A stretch of 64,000 nt of DNA from Orthonyx spaldingii. Lineage: Eukaryota > Chordata > Aves > Passeriformes > Orthonychidae. Numbering within the stretch: the stretch's first letter is position 1; each line of letters begins with the position of its first letter. Below, piece after piece: positions 26,401 to 38,780 of this stretch. The notes beneath the pieces were generated by a model. It was not told where the DNA came from, made no database searches, and saw nothing but the letters and a program-made list of their open reading frames with translations. Made by a program: the position numbers and the translations under genes. The stretch covers positions 62,001 to 126,000 of the forward strand of contig VZTJ01005214.1 of assembly GCA_013397795.1 (NCBI GenBank), written 5' to 3'.

Positions 26401-29400
26401 TGCAAACATTTAACATCTTGAGTTATACTTAGGGTAGAATGTCCTGCTCCTGCAGCACTCACAAGATAATGCCACAAGATCCTCAGAGCAATTAAGACAT
26501 CTGCTTTTTACCCCTGTCAGACAGGTGACTCTTTGGTAATACACCACCCTTATGAAATATGGTGGAGCTTATGATCAGCGCACAGGAAAAAGGGCTCTCA
26601 TTTTGTGGCTACATTTGTTACTTGTCCATTAAAAATACAGATCCAGCTCTGTTAATGGAAGCTAACATGATCACGGCCAAAAGTAATATGCCTGCAGGCA
26701 GGCCAAAAACATATTTATAGCCCATCATTAAGACGATTTGGGAAACTAATATGTGTTCTGTGTATATATACTGTACTTAATTTTTCTCCACAACAGATGC
26801 TTATCAGGGATTTTCTCTATATCTGTTGCAACAAAAAAAGAGGGAAGGAAAAAATCCCAATCTGACATTATTTATTATATTGCCATTGAAAAAAGATCAT
26901 GAAAGTAAATTGCAAAAGCTATTGGGCAACATTAAACTTGTGCTGCTGAGTTCACGGGCTGTCTCAGGGGACTCTGTGAACTCCTGCATGCCGGAGAGCT
27001 GGAATCTCTTGCACAGTTCTTGGGCACCGTCTTTGTTTTTGCAGTTTACAAATTAGTGGACTTGAGGGTAAGATAAATTATGAATGGGGGAGATTTCAGA
27101 TTAGAAAAGACTGTGGGTCTTTGTGGTGAACTTCAGGGTCATTGTTTCTTCTGTCATGGCTAAGATCTTTTCAATAACAGAAGCCCAAGATGGGGGGTAA
27201 AATTGCCGCCAGAATGGATGTGTAAATAGAGCCATGTGAACTTTTCAAACAGTTGTGTTTTTTCACTGACTTGGAGTGACTGAACATACAAATTGGTATC
27301 AGATTTACGAAATTCTTCTGCCCAGGTCCCTCTCTTCATAAAAAATGGAAATGTCTCCTTTTGGCATTTTCTGAGAAAAATATTTTATTTCCTTCCCTAT
27401 AAATGTTCTATGTAAATGTTTGCTGTAAAAGATGCTTACAAAAACCCATGAAGAATTAAACAAAAGGTGATTTGGGGACAATCTCAACAAATTTTCTTTA
27501 TTTTTAATTTTCATCTCATAAAAAATTAAATTAAGATATTTTTTATCAGGTGGATCCACATCATGTCCAAAAAAATGTAGTTAATTATCTACTAGAACAA
27601 CAAGTGAACTAAAAGTCTGGTATTTACTGATTTTGTGCAAAGACTTCTCAGAATTAGTTCAATGACGCAGGAAAGTGGTACATGTCCAATTGTACATCGT
27701 GTCTTTCCCCTTTTACCAAATAGAACAAATCTGCCCTTGAGGCAAGAGGCAGAGGGGAATTTGCAGCCAATTTTCAAAGCATTTGTCATTGATAGTTACT
27801 GTGGGACAGCTAAGTGGGAGATGAAAATCAGGCCAAAAGAGTCATACGGCAGGAAAAATGTTTATTGCATTAGCAAAGGTATAAATCAGACTGGGCCAAA
27901 CTGTGTGAAATCACTGAATTCTCAGGGGATTAAAGCTTTTAATTTTGTTTCAATAAAGACAACAGAAGCAAGGAAAGAAGACAATTCTTCTGAGGTCACA
28001 GCCTCTGGTGTTTCTAGAAATTACACAGGAGAAATGGTCCCACGCAATTCCCCAGGGCTGCAAAGGGACTGACAGTAAGCTCACTTTATCTTGCTTTTAA
28101 AGCTCTCCAAAAAGAAATCCACATTGTGATTCGAGGAGGAAGCAGAGCTGCACACTCAAGCACTCTGAGGAGGTATGCTGTCACCAGAAAGGCTCTGTTG
28201 AGAATAAAAACTTTCTCCTCAAATCAACGAAGCAGCAGCTGACTGGGTGAAAATGAAGCCTGACCTTACCAATGGAACAAATCCCATCAGGGACCTCTGA
28301 TTTGTGTAGATGGGCTACCCACTCAGTGTGGTATTGCCCTCACTCCTTGACTGGAGTCTATACAGAATTAATTTGATTTCTAAATATGGTTGTGGGGTTT
28401 TATTAGACACGTTCTGTCCAGCACAAGATAAATACCTGTGATTTACAGACAGTGCTGGTGGCCCATGCTGTCAGTAGGGGTAAGACCATTTTACCATCGT
28501 TATGCGCCATGGGTAGCAGCAGTGTCACGGAGATCTTGGCTGGGGGTCCACAAGGAAAGAGGGCTTTACTTTGTACCTAAAATTATGGTCTGAGCCCCTT
28601 AGGGAAATACAGCACATCCTCCGCAAATTCAGCATTATTCCTACAGGTGAAGGATGTTCTTCCTGAGAATTTACAAGTAAATCTGCTGAATAGTTTATAA
28701 GATGGAAGTAACAAAAAATTTATTCCATCAAGTGTGTAGGACCGACAAATTCTGTTTTTCCTAGATGTTGCTAATAATGTAAAGACGCCCAAGTCTCAAA
28801 ATTTCAGATTTATGGGAGCTTGTCAACATGCCGCATTTGGAAACATCTAATTGTAATTGTACTCCACAGCAACTGTTTCTTTTTCTTGTGGGTGAGAGAG
28901 CTATGGGAAGGGTAATGTCAGCAGCTCAGGAAGAAGTTGTCACTGAGTCTCCAGGGACAAATTGAGAGCTCAGCATCTCTCCATCCTGACTAGTTTGCTT
29001 ACATGGAAGTCACCAGCTGTGGTGCCTCCGTGCCAGCAGTCACCGGTGTGAGGTGCTCAGTGGAGGTAACCATATGTTGTTGCCACCATCATGTAAATGT
29101 GCTGGGAAATCAAGGCAGCTGCAGCCCTTCAAACACACTCTTTGGTGCAGTGGGTTTGGCTGGTGAAGGTATTTGCAGCAGAAAAAGTGGTGACCAGCAT
29201 AATGCTTTGCCACACAGCCTCAGCAGCCCTTCCTTGAGCTGCTGGTGTCCAGCAATACTGCTGCTCTAATCTGGCTATGGAGGTGTGTTCAGCACCAAAT
29301 AAACTCTCACTTGCTGGGCTTTTTGCCTCCTCTGCAAACTCCAATGTCACCCTGGAAGTATCCCACGAAAAATCTTTCTAGGCCACACAAAGTTTGGATG

Positions 29401-32400
29401 TTGTAATGCAATGCATGACATTCAACTCCTGAATATTAACAGAAACCTAGAAACAATCAAGAGATTTCTCAGGGCAGCGTGTTCCTGTAAATGATGCTAC
29501 TTGAACCATCACTGGGATTGGGACCATGACCTACAGTGCAGAAAGTGTGAGTCTGCCTTGCTTGAGAGGAGAGATGAAGCTTAATGCTTAAACTTTTTCA
29601 GTGTTATGTGGATTTAACCACTAGAGGGAATGATGACAAAGTTCATACATTTTGCTTACAGTCAGACTATTTGTTTTGTGTACCAGGCATGACTCTACCA
29701 ACTCTCCATTGCAGCCAGGTGCCCTGCCCATGACGGAAGCAGTCCTCACTCACACCACCTGCACTCACCCACACAGAGCTTCCATTTACTCCTACTGTCC
29801 ACCCACAGTGTCTTGTGTTGTTTTCAAGTGAGAAGACTCTTGCTAGTGCTATCTAAATCCTACCCACAGTGCTGGACCATTTCCATTAGTGAAAAACAGG
29901 AATCTTCCAAGGTTTTCTGACCTTGCCATCCTTGTCTGGATTTATCTCACTTGTGTTAGGGAAGTCTCAGTCACCCGATCAAAGCAGCAAAACAGTACCA
30001 CAGCGCAGAACTGGGGGATGGAGGAGAATGTGAAGTGGAGAGATGGTGGGGAACTAGCTGACTGGAAGCAGATTTATTTCACCAGTAACAAGCCCTGGTT
30101 TCAGTTATCCTTGGTCTCGCAGTATTTGCCAGAAGGAATATTCAGTGGAGAGTTGAGTTGTATGTCCAGAAGAGTGAATATACATCCACCCTAACACAAA
30201 GCAGCTCTAAATGTCATAAACACATGAATGACCAAGTCTCAACATTGAGTGCATATCTAGATCCATGCTAATGCAGTAATGAAAGCCAACTTTTTCCTGT
30301 ATGCTTTCTATACATGATAAAGTGATCCATATGTTTTTGTGTCTTATAGTTCCTTCCAAAGAAAACATCTTAAAAACTGCAACATAGGTGCTATTGGAAA
30401 CTCAAATTGGCCTAATAAGACAACCACGAGAATATATAAGTCAAATGCTAGGATATAATAATGTTTTAGCAACATAAAACATGTACATATACATAATTAC
30501 TTATGTTACTCACACATGCTGCCACAAATGGCTTTTCAATTTCCTGGGTCACAAAAGAAACATTTTCAACATTACATTGTGACCAAAGATGTTGATAAAC
30601 ATAATAAAAATTAATTGCTCAGTACCCTCCCAACCTAAATCATTAGTCATAATTACATTATAATTTTCTGCCTGTTTGCAATGACTCCATAAGCCACATA
30701 ACTCCTGGAAAACACTAAAAAGTGATTGTCTCCCTGGCAAAAGTATAGCATATCTATTTGTATTTTAAAATGTAGTATTTCACCAGTGTTTTGGTATTCT
30801 GGCAGGTGATGCATCTGGAATGACATCTGCTGTGAAAAAAAGACTTTAGCTGGAAGTTTGCCATATCAGCTCATATGTACAAATCTTTGGCCTTTTAGTT
30901 GTTCCTGCTCTTCTGGGAGAAGGGGCTTGAAAGAAAACATAATTGTTGCTTGATGAGAAAAATTACCCTCACATTGCAGGGCTGCTCGTAATTCCTGTAG
31001 GATCTGGCTAAATGTCTTGCTGTCCCTGTGCCCCTATGTCCAAATTCTCCAAGCAGGAGCCAATGGCCATCATGGCATGAAGGTGACAGGACTGGCCACC
31101 ACCACCTGCGTGCACACCCACTCTCTCCTGCAGGGTTGGTTCATGGGGTCAGGTGACATCAGAGGTATCATTAATGCCCTCCAAACCTTTCATTTCCCAT
31201 CTGATTGCAGGCAGGAGCTTGAATACTTGAACACAAACCCTCAGATGACAGCTTTGATGGACATGTCATTTTCTGACCTCATGTCTTTAAGGACAGTTTT
31301 ATTCCCATTTTTCCTGGTAGACCTGGGGGCAAAAACATTGAAACATGAGTTTTACCTCATATGCAGTGAGTTTGGGGTTTTATTTGCAGTTTTGATACTT
31401 TAGATTCATGTTTCTTGTATTTTCTCAAATGAATACTGCACCCCAAGTTCGCTGTTTTACATGTCCATTCAGTGGGAGAAAAATGCTGCCTCAGGAGGAT
31501 GCAAAGGAGTATGTGACCATGTATGGGTTCAAGGTTGTGGGGCTGCTAATTTTAAAAGTTATATAGCTGAAGCCAACTCCTGCTGCCAGAAGCACTTTGC
31601 AAAACAATTGTGTTATTAGAGAGCATTTGGACCAGGATGTACCTACAGACATTTTTGAGGCTGAACCCTACTTGCTGGGGATTACCTGAGGATGGTGAAT
31701 TACAGCTCCATGTAACTGCATTTCTGAAAAGCAGAACAAAAAGATGAGAGAAATGGGGAACATGGTAGGGTAGGGAAGAGAAATGAAATAGGAAGATTCA
31801 GAGTGGCTGGACTGATTTCCAGAATCATGCAGAATTTGATAAGCAGTTTGGAAGACAAACAACAGAGTGTGATTTTAATGCACCAGACCTTTTCCCCTGG
31901 ATAGCTGCAAACTGAAGGCTTTTGGCTTTTCACTTTGAAAGGTGATTTTTCATTTAGAAACAGGCATGATAAAAAGCCATACTTACAGAGTTAAAGAACA
32001 TAAAAGCAGAAGGAAACTCTGGATTTAAGATTTAGTAAAAACTATTTCTCCCCTCCATTTATCACATTTTTTGCTTTTTGTTTTGGTCCAAGACTGACAC
32101 TCCCCCTTGTCTGTTTTCCCTGCCTGTGATTTCCCAGTTGCTCACCAGCTGACCCCTCACTCAGCTCTCCATGGCCTCTCTGCTGAGTTTAGCACAGTTC
32201 AGCTGGGAACACTCCATCCAGGAGGAGCAGTGGTCACAAGCCAGTGGGCCCAGCATGCCCCATGTCTGACCCTAGCCTTCTAAAAACCAAACATCTCGTG
32301 TGAGCTCTTGGCTCCTTCTATAGCCACTGAGGAGAGAGAAGCTTCTCCAGAGAGTGATTTCCTCTTCCCTGTCCCAGCTGAGATGGAAGGACATGCCCTT

Positions 32401-35400
32401 GTGGCCCTGTGGCCTATGGAGGGAAGCTCAGTGCAGTGAGCACATTAACTGTGAGGCACTGGGATTTTACTTCTAGTGTTCATAGCTCAATTGCAATCTT
32501 GCTCCGGGTGAAAGCAGTGGTGGAATTCAGCATAATTACACTCACTGGACACATTGTAGTCACAAAAAATTTAATGCTTTTTCACCAAGCAGACCACAGT
32601 GAGCAGAGCTCCTCTTCCCTGGAAAGATCTCAGGGGCACCATAGAAGAGCTTCAAGCACACACCGGGAACTTCTGCCATCACGTGCAACCTCAGCAGCAG
32701 CCATTCATCTTCTGGCTTCTGCACTGCTGGGGTGAAGGAATTGTACTAAGGATCAGCCTGATGTGTGAACTCTTAACTCCTTCCCTGATCCCACAGCCAA
32801 ATGATTCAGGTTATTCAGTTTTATTGTGGAGCCCCAGAGCTGGGAAAAACTGCAGCCTGGCTGTTCCCCTTCTCCAGCCTGATAGTCCTGGACTGTGTTT
32901 TGCAGGGGCTGAGGGGAAAGGCTCCCCTAAATGCCTACTCCTCACTTTACTCTGTCTTTTCCTTCACTTGTGGGTTACTCTGGAGGGGAGATTTACTTTC
33001 CTCCAAGAGGAACCAATATAGAAATACATGAGCTCTGTATGCTTATAATAATAATAAACTAATAAACCCCACTCTTTTAAGTTTGCTATTCCATGTAGTG
33101 ATGACCAAGCAGTGCCTTGTGCAGGAAGCTGAGCAACACACAGTCTCCAGAAGTGTTTCCATGAAGATTTTAATCTGCGTAATCTAAGGAGCTTTCTTAC
33201 AATAAGCCATTGAAATCAACTCATCTGGTCCCATTCTTGTGTTTAGAGTGATTCTTCCTTCACATGTGCCTGGGTTGTTATGCCAAGCTCACCAGACACC
33301 CTGTTTGTTGTTTCGTGTCACAAGTCCATCCTCAGCAGGACCAGCGCTGCCTTTCCGCCCGCTGCTTCCGCCTGCTCCAGGGACTGCTCATGTTTGTCCA
33401 CACTGCTGAGATACATCTTTCAGCTAAAACCCAATCTGTCCAGCCAGCGTTCCTGTTTAGGCTGGAAACCTGAGAGATGGATCCTGCTTGGGTGGGATTT
33501 TACTGCTCCCAGCTCAGACACAATTTAGGACGTTTGGCTATTTGCACTTTGCCCCAGCAGCACGGAGCTGGAGACACTGCTCTTGCTGGAGTCAGTCAGG
33601 CCATGGCAAAAGCTGAAGTATGCAAAATGCTAGTTATACCTGGCACATATCCCAGCATGGCTGATGGGCAGGCTGCTTGGGAATCCCTTTGGCTCTATCC
33701 CCAGCTGATGACTTGTGGTCTGAACCAGAATGAGCTTCTGGCCTGGGCATTTCAGAGTACAGTGGTTTTCAGGCACTGTGAGTCTTTCACTTAGAGACTT
33801 GATCTGCCATTTGCCCCACTCAGCAGCCAGCAGAGGTTTCTTGGTTTGTTGCTCAAGAGATGGTGCAGACCACCACAGTCCCTGCTGTGTACTCAAGGTT
33901 AGGGCTGCTCAGAAACTTTTCTAAGTAATGCCAGAGCTTAATGGTGCTTAATGGCCTTGGCAGCAATCTCGCCTTGAACAGATCTTGGGCCAGGAGACCC
34001 AAATTTGTCAGTGTGGGAAAGAAGCGAAGCCTGGGATGGTCTGGATATTCCCACTTGGTTCCATGATGCAGGAGCTCAGGGATTCCTGGCTGAGAGTGAA
34101 CCCATACCTGTCCACACTCTTGAGCAGGGATGAACACCTGGACTTAGACTGTCAACAAGGCAGAGGGAAGGGATGTGGCTGGGGGAGAAAAGCCAGAGGC
34201 CTACCTTGCCTGGTATCCTGCCTCTTGGCAGCACAGAGAAGCAGGCGGTGTGCTTAGCTGGGATTTAGCACAATAATATGTGCTGCCAGAGACATGGGAA
34301 ACTCTGCAGTTCTCCACTGCTGCAGCTCTGAGTTTGTCATCACTTCCAAAATTGCAAGCCACAAAGTAAAACGAGAAAGACAAAAGTTTTGAATGACATA
34401 GAGCATTCCATTCAGCTTCAGTCAATTTTGAAGGACTTTCTACAAAAGAAGGAAGCAAAGAATATTTTGTAAGAGTAATTTCTCATTCAAAACCTAGTGT
34501 TTGACTTTTTCAAGAACAGAAATAATTTCCTCTGACAGCAGCACTGTGCCATTTTGGATATAAGTTTGTGGAACTCATTGGTGATGCTAAATTTCCTTCC
34601 CCCCTCCTATTTCAAAAGATAAAGTTTTAAACTTTTAGGTCTTTCTAACTTAAAAATGTAAAAAACATGTGTGAAGTCCCTCTCTGTTCCTTTTATGTCA
34701 GACAGACTGTTTGCAGACTGCATGCCAGATCAGAGTCTTTACAATTTATCAGCTGCTCTGGTCAAGTGTGAAGTCCTGACTGTGAGAGCAATGAATTTAC
34801 AAATCAAAACTATCCTTCCTGAGACTAAAACAACTTTATTGCTGGAAAACAGTCACACACTGGTTTTCTTTCATACCACTGTGATAAAGTCCTCAAGACA
34901 ATGAGGTATTTATTTCAGGTTTCCTTGGTTTAAGAAAACTTTCAATACACAGACCTTGTACAGAGTGAGACACTGTTTATATTAGGCAGGCAATAATGGA
35001 CTTAGATAAGGTATGATCCCCAAATAGAATGATCTGTAGAACTCAGAGCCCCTGAGAGGGAACAGGGCTTGAATCGCCAAACCCTGATATTAAAAGGAAT
35101 TGCCTGGCTTGGAAACATCAGGCCATTCATGGCGTGGCACATTGCAGGCCTGAGGTAATGCTCTGTGTCCCCATTGTCCCCGCACACCGTGCTGCACCTC
35201 GCTGGCTCGCGGCTTTTGTTTCGCACAGGAAGATGACTGCATGGCTGTCCTTGCTCCGTGGCTCCTGGAGTTTAAAAAAAGCCTTCTCTCTGTGAATCAC
35301 AATATGCAGTCACCAGCCAATTATGTTTGGCTTCCAAACTGTTTACTCCATGGCTGATACATTCTTCCCCCTGGCTCTAGCTCCACCCTCCTTTTTGTTC

Positions 35401-36003
35401 TTTTTAAGGAATAGCCAGGGGAAACCAGGACAGAATTTCCAAAATTTGACTGTATAAAATAAACAAGTTTGGTTTTTTTCTACTTTTTTAGCAGTCTTGT
35501 TTTGTGCTGGGTTGTGTGTTAGCACCAAACTCCAGTGATGCTCAAGTTTAGCTATCATGGTGCCAAGTGCAGGGAGAGATTGTTCTCAGGGAAATCTCTG
35601 GGTGCAGTATCAACATCACTTGAGGGGAAGCTAGTGCAGGAAAAGTGAGGATGCAGTGAGCTTCATCCATTAAAACAAGCAATTTGTGTCTGGAGAAGTG
35701 CAGATTGATCTCTTGAAATCATGAAACAGAGAATTAAGAATTTAGGAGGATGAAATACAGTGTTTCAGCAGTGACTTTGTGCAACATTTCATAATTTTGA
35801 AATTAAAAAAATATGGTGGTATAAAATTATGAATAGAATTTTAAAAATGTCAAGGACTTTTGTTCCAAAAGTCCCAAATGACTTCTATAGAAAGGAATTA
35901 TTTGGAGTGCTTCTATTTTTTTCAATGTCTTTTGTAGCACTCTTCCTTAAATGACTGTTACAACAGAATGAACGTGAGTTTGCAAAGCAGTTCATGGACT
36001 CCA
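23481..36003. other. unannotated non-coding DNA
   Basis: About 12.5 kb without any gene or repeat I can name. Open frames such as 23987-24397, 27635-28072 and 32599-33021 on + show no domain. An AT-rich segment (26590-26830) has the low-CpG, motif-dense look of conserved non-coding DNA but I cannot verify this. A short ATA/ATAA run lies near 33045-33063. Confidence 0.5.
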
Positions 36004-36032
36004 AATCCCCTTTTTTTCTCTAAAAGGGGATT
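36004..36032. repeat. perfect 11-bp inverted repeat (hairpin)
   Basis: Arms aatccccttt(t) at 36004-36014 and aaaaggggatt at 36022-36032 are exact reverse complements around a 7-base pyrimidine loop. The right side lacks the run of T expected of a Pol III stop, and no transcript context is visible. Confidence 0.85.
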
Positions 36033-38160
36033 AAAACTATTTTATGGAATTCTACATATGAGCTCTGCCTTGCATGAGAAATGACTGAAATTTTAGTAAA
36101 TGTTGTTGCTGTCTCCTGGGAGCAGTGAGAGGTCTTTATGCTTGTGGAATGAGCCTTTTGGTCCCCTGTGGCTCTCTTGCCATTCTCTGCTCCTTGCCTG
36201 CCTCATGGCTGAGCACGTTGCCTTGGTGTGCAGGGAAACCTCCAAATGCTGACTTGTTCAGGTCTCAACTCTGGTGGTTCAGTAGCAACAGGATGTCCTT
36301 GGCCAGTCCTGCCCTGTGGTTGCAAAGCAAGTCTTTGGAACTGCAAGGAGGCCTCTCTGTGTACAGGCAGGCTGGCTGGAGGATGCTGGAGGGAGTGAAG
36401 GATGCTTTAAGCCCACTGGCACCAGGAGGTGGATTCAGCCTGCACAACCCTGCAGCAATGACAGCTGGCCCAGAGGGAACACAGGACCACTCTTGAGCAT
36501 GAGATCAAGCCTGCAGGAGCAACACCTGAGCTCCTGTGTTTGCTGTGCAGCTCTGCAGTGGGAAAACGTTTCATAAAATAGAAATGTGGGATCAAAAAAG
36601 AGGATAAAAAAGAAAGGGGAAGAGGAAGAGAGATAAGGGCAGACTGGAGTTCAAAGAGGGTCTTGTTCCCACTTTAACGAGAATATGATTTCAAATGTGA
36701 AGTAGTCCTATCCTAGGCCAGGTTTCTTCCTTGGAGACCAGTGCAGAAGTTTTCCTCTTTCTCAAAGGGGATTCTTCTTCATTATATGGTTTCCTGAAGA
36801 GGTGTGGGCTGCAGAGATGGGCTGGCCCAGCTGTGGACCCAACCTGAGGCTCCCACCCCACCCTGGGTGCTCAGGCATCACTGCCAGGGCTTCAAGGTGC
36901 CTGGAGATCCCCCTCAGAGCCCTTCTGCAGTAACAAATGGAATATTTGCAGGGCCCAACGGCTGCCCTTTCACCTGGGGGAGCTATGGCTTATATTTTAC
37001 AGCTATGTCCTTGGTGGGGGCGTGCAAGATATCACTTCATAAAACTCTCATCCCTGGATCAGAGTTCATGGCAGAACTTGCCTGTGACTCTTTGCACTTC
37101 TGTGAAAGCTGTGCTCATTCTGAGCTGTGTGTTAGTGCTGACGAAATCAGGGCAACTTCTCCTCTTGTCTTTTAACGGGTCCAGATCTTGTTTTCCTGTG
37201 GTCTTTGGAGCACGTCTGTTTCCAGGCTGGCTTGTTGCATGCTAGGATGTCAATTGAGAACTAGTTAAGGGTGCCTGGAGGTACAGAAGTGTTACAACAC
37301 CAATTTTCTGGGTGGCTTACTTGGCTCTGTCCCTCCAATTCCTTAGGTGAACAGACTGGACAAAGCAGGGAAAGGAGAAGGCATATCACTTGCTGTAATT
37401 ATTTTCCAGTGACAGAAACTTTTGGTCCACATTAACAAAATTAGGGGAAGGTGGGGCTCATTATTATTTTTGATAGATAATTTGGTCACTCTTCCTCCCT
37501 TTCAAGAGAAAATTTTGAAATACCATAAAAAGATATTTGACTGTATCCCAGCTGGTTCATTTTTCTGATATCACCAGAGTCATGCTGGTGTTCCAGGAAC
37601 CTCCTCAGAGACCTCCCACCAGGGCAATGCCTGCCATGCTACTTGTCAGCCATCTCCCCACCAGAGATGTTCAACTCCATCTCCCAGGACATATGCAAAT
37701 AATCTTTTCTGTTGAGGAGAAAAAAAAGAAATGAAAACTTTCCATTCGCTTTTGACTGAAAGCCAAACTTTTCCAAAGAAAGTAAACAGTTTTCATGAAA
37801 AATTTCAATTAATTGCAAACCATGTTTCCAGTAAAACCTCAGTATCAACAGTTTTGTGTGTGTTCTACCCTAAACCTTTCAAAGGAGGAGACCTTTAAAG
37901 CCCATATTATGTTTTCTGGTGGGAAAAATCTGTGAAAAATGGTGCAATTGTCAGGTTTTGGTGATTATGTGCACTTCCCACCGCCCTGCAAAATAGCACT
38001 GGATCCAGAGTGAACCCAATGCCTTTATGTTTGTAGGCCAGACAGGCCAGTGTGCAATCTATCTAAAAAGACTCTCTCAGCCTCCCAGTAATCTGTTAAT
38101 TAACTACTGATAAATGGTGGGCTTAATCCTAGGTGGGAGGGTGGGAGTTTAATCCCAGAG
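36033..38160. other. unannotated non-coding DNA
   Basis: GC-moderate sequence with overlapping open frames on both strands around 36125-37245. None resembles a known protein and no convincing splice framing is seen. Confidence 0.5.
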
Positions 38161-38409
38161 CTGTCTGGCCAGCCCAGGGGCGGCACAGCTGTGCCGCTAC
38201 TCTGGCACCATATATGCTGGTCCCGTACAGCTGTGAGTGTTTGCCTTTATGGGGAGCAGGGAGGGGACAGATTTACAGTAAATCCAACCCTTACTGCTCC
38301 AAAAGCTGTCTGTTTTTAGCAGCCAGTGTCCAGATGAAAGACGTGTTTGCCCAGTTCAAGGAAAGTCTATTTTTTCCTGCTGACAAGCATCTAAATCACT
38401 TTGGGACAC

Positions 38410-38780
38410 ACCAGACATCCCGATGACGGTGTCGCCGTTTTCCCAAGGCTTGGCTCCACCTGGCCACCCAGAGCTTGAGCTTGGGATCTCCCTCTGCAAG
38501 TCTGGACAACACCCAGCCTTGATGGCCTGAGTGGTGCCAGACCTGGAGCCTCTGCTGACTTCCCGCTGGGAGCTCTCCCAATAAAACCCTTACTCACTGG
38601 GGAGTTTAGAACTGCTTGTCGAATTACCTTTGTCTGCCGCTCAGACCGGGGTTCCTGCATTTGTGCTGACCTTGTTCCTGTCTCCTGCCTGTCCCTTAGC
38701 TGCCTGTCTCTGCTGGTTTCCTTCTCTTCCGGAGGGCCGGGCACAAGAGTCGGGGCTGCCTCGTCCCCTTGTGCCCTCCA
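38410..38780 (+). other. CpG-richer patch with a candidate poly(A) signal
   Basis: This segment has more CpG than its surroundings (for example around 38418-38435, 38610-38650 and 38728-38760). It contains an AATAAA at 38580-38585 followed by a GT-rich stretch, the arrangement of a polyadenylation site. It could be the R/U5 part of an old retroviral LTR or the 3' end of a host transcript. I could not find matching TG...CA ends, target duplications or a primer-binding site, so I do not call an LTR. The 141-codon frame on the opposite strand (38391-38816) has no recognisable domain. Confidence 0.25.

Noticed and set aside
38161..38662. Possible solo LTR (TATA-like at 38211, AATAAA at 38580)
   Set aside because: The TATA to poly(A) distance of about 370 bases is too long for a usual R region, and no TG...CA ends or target duplications were found.
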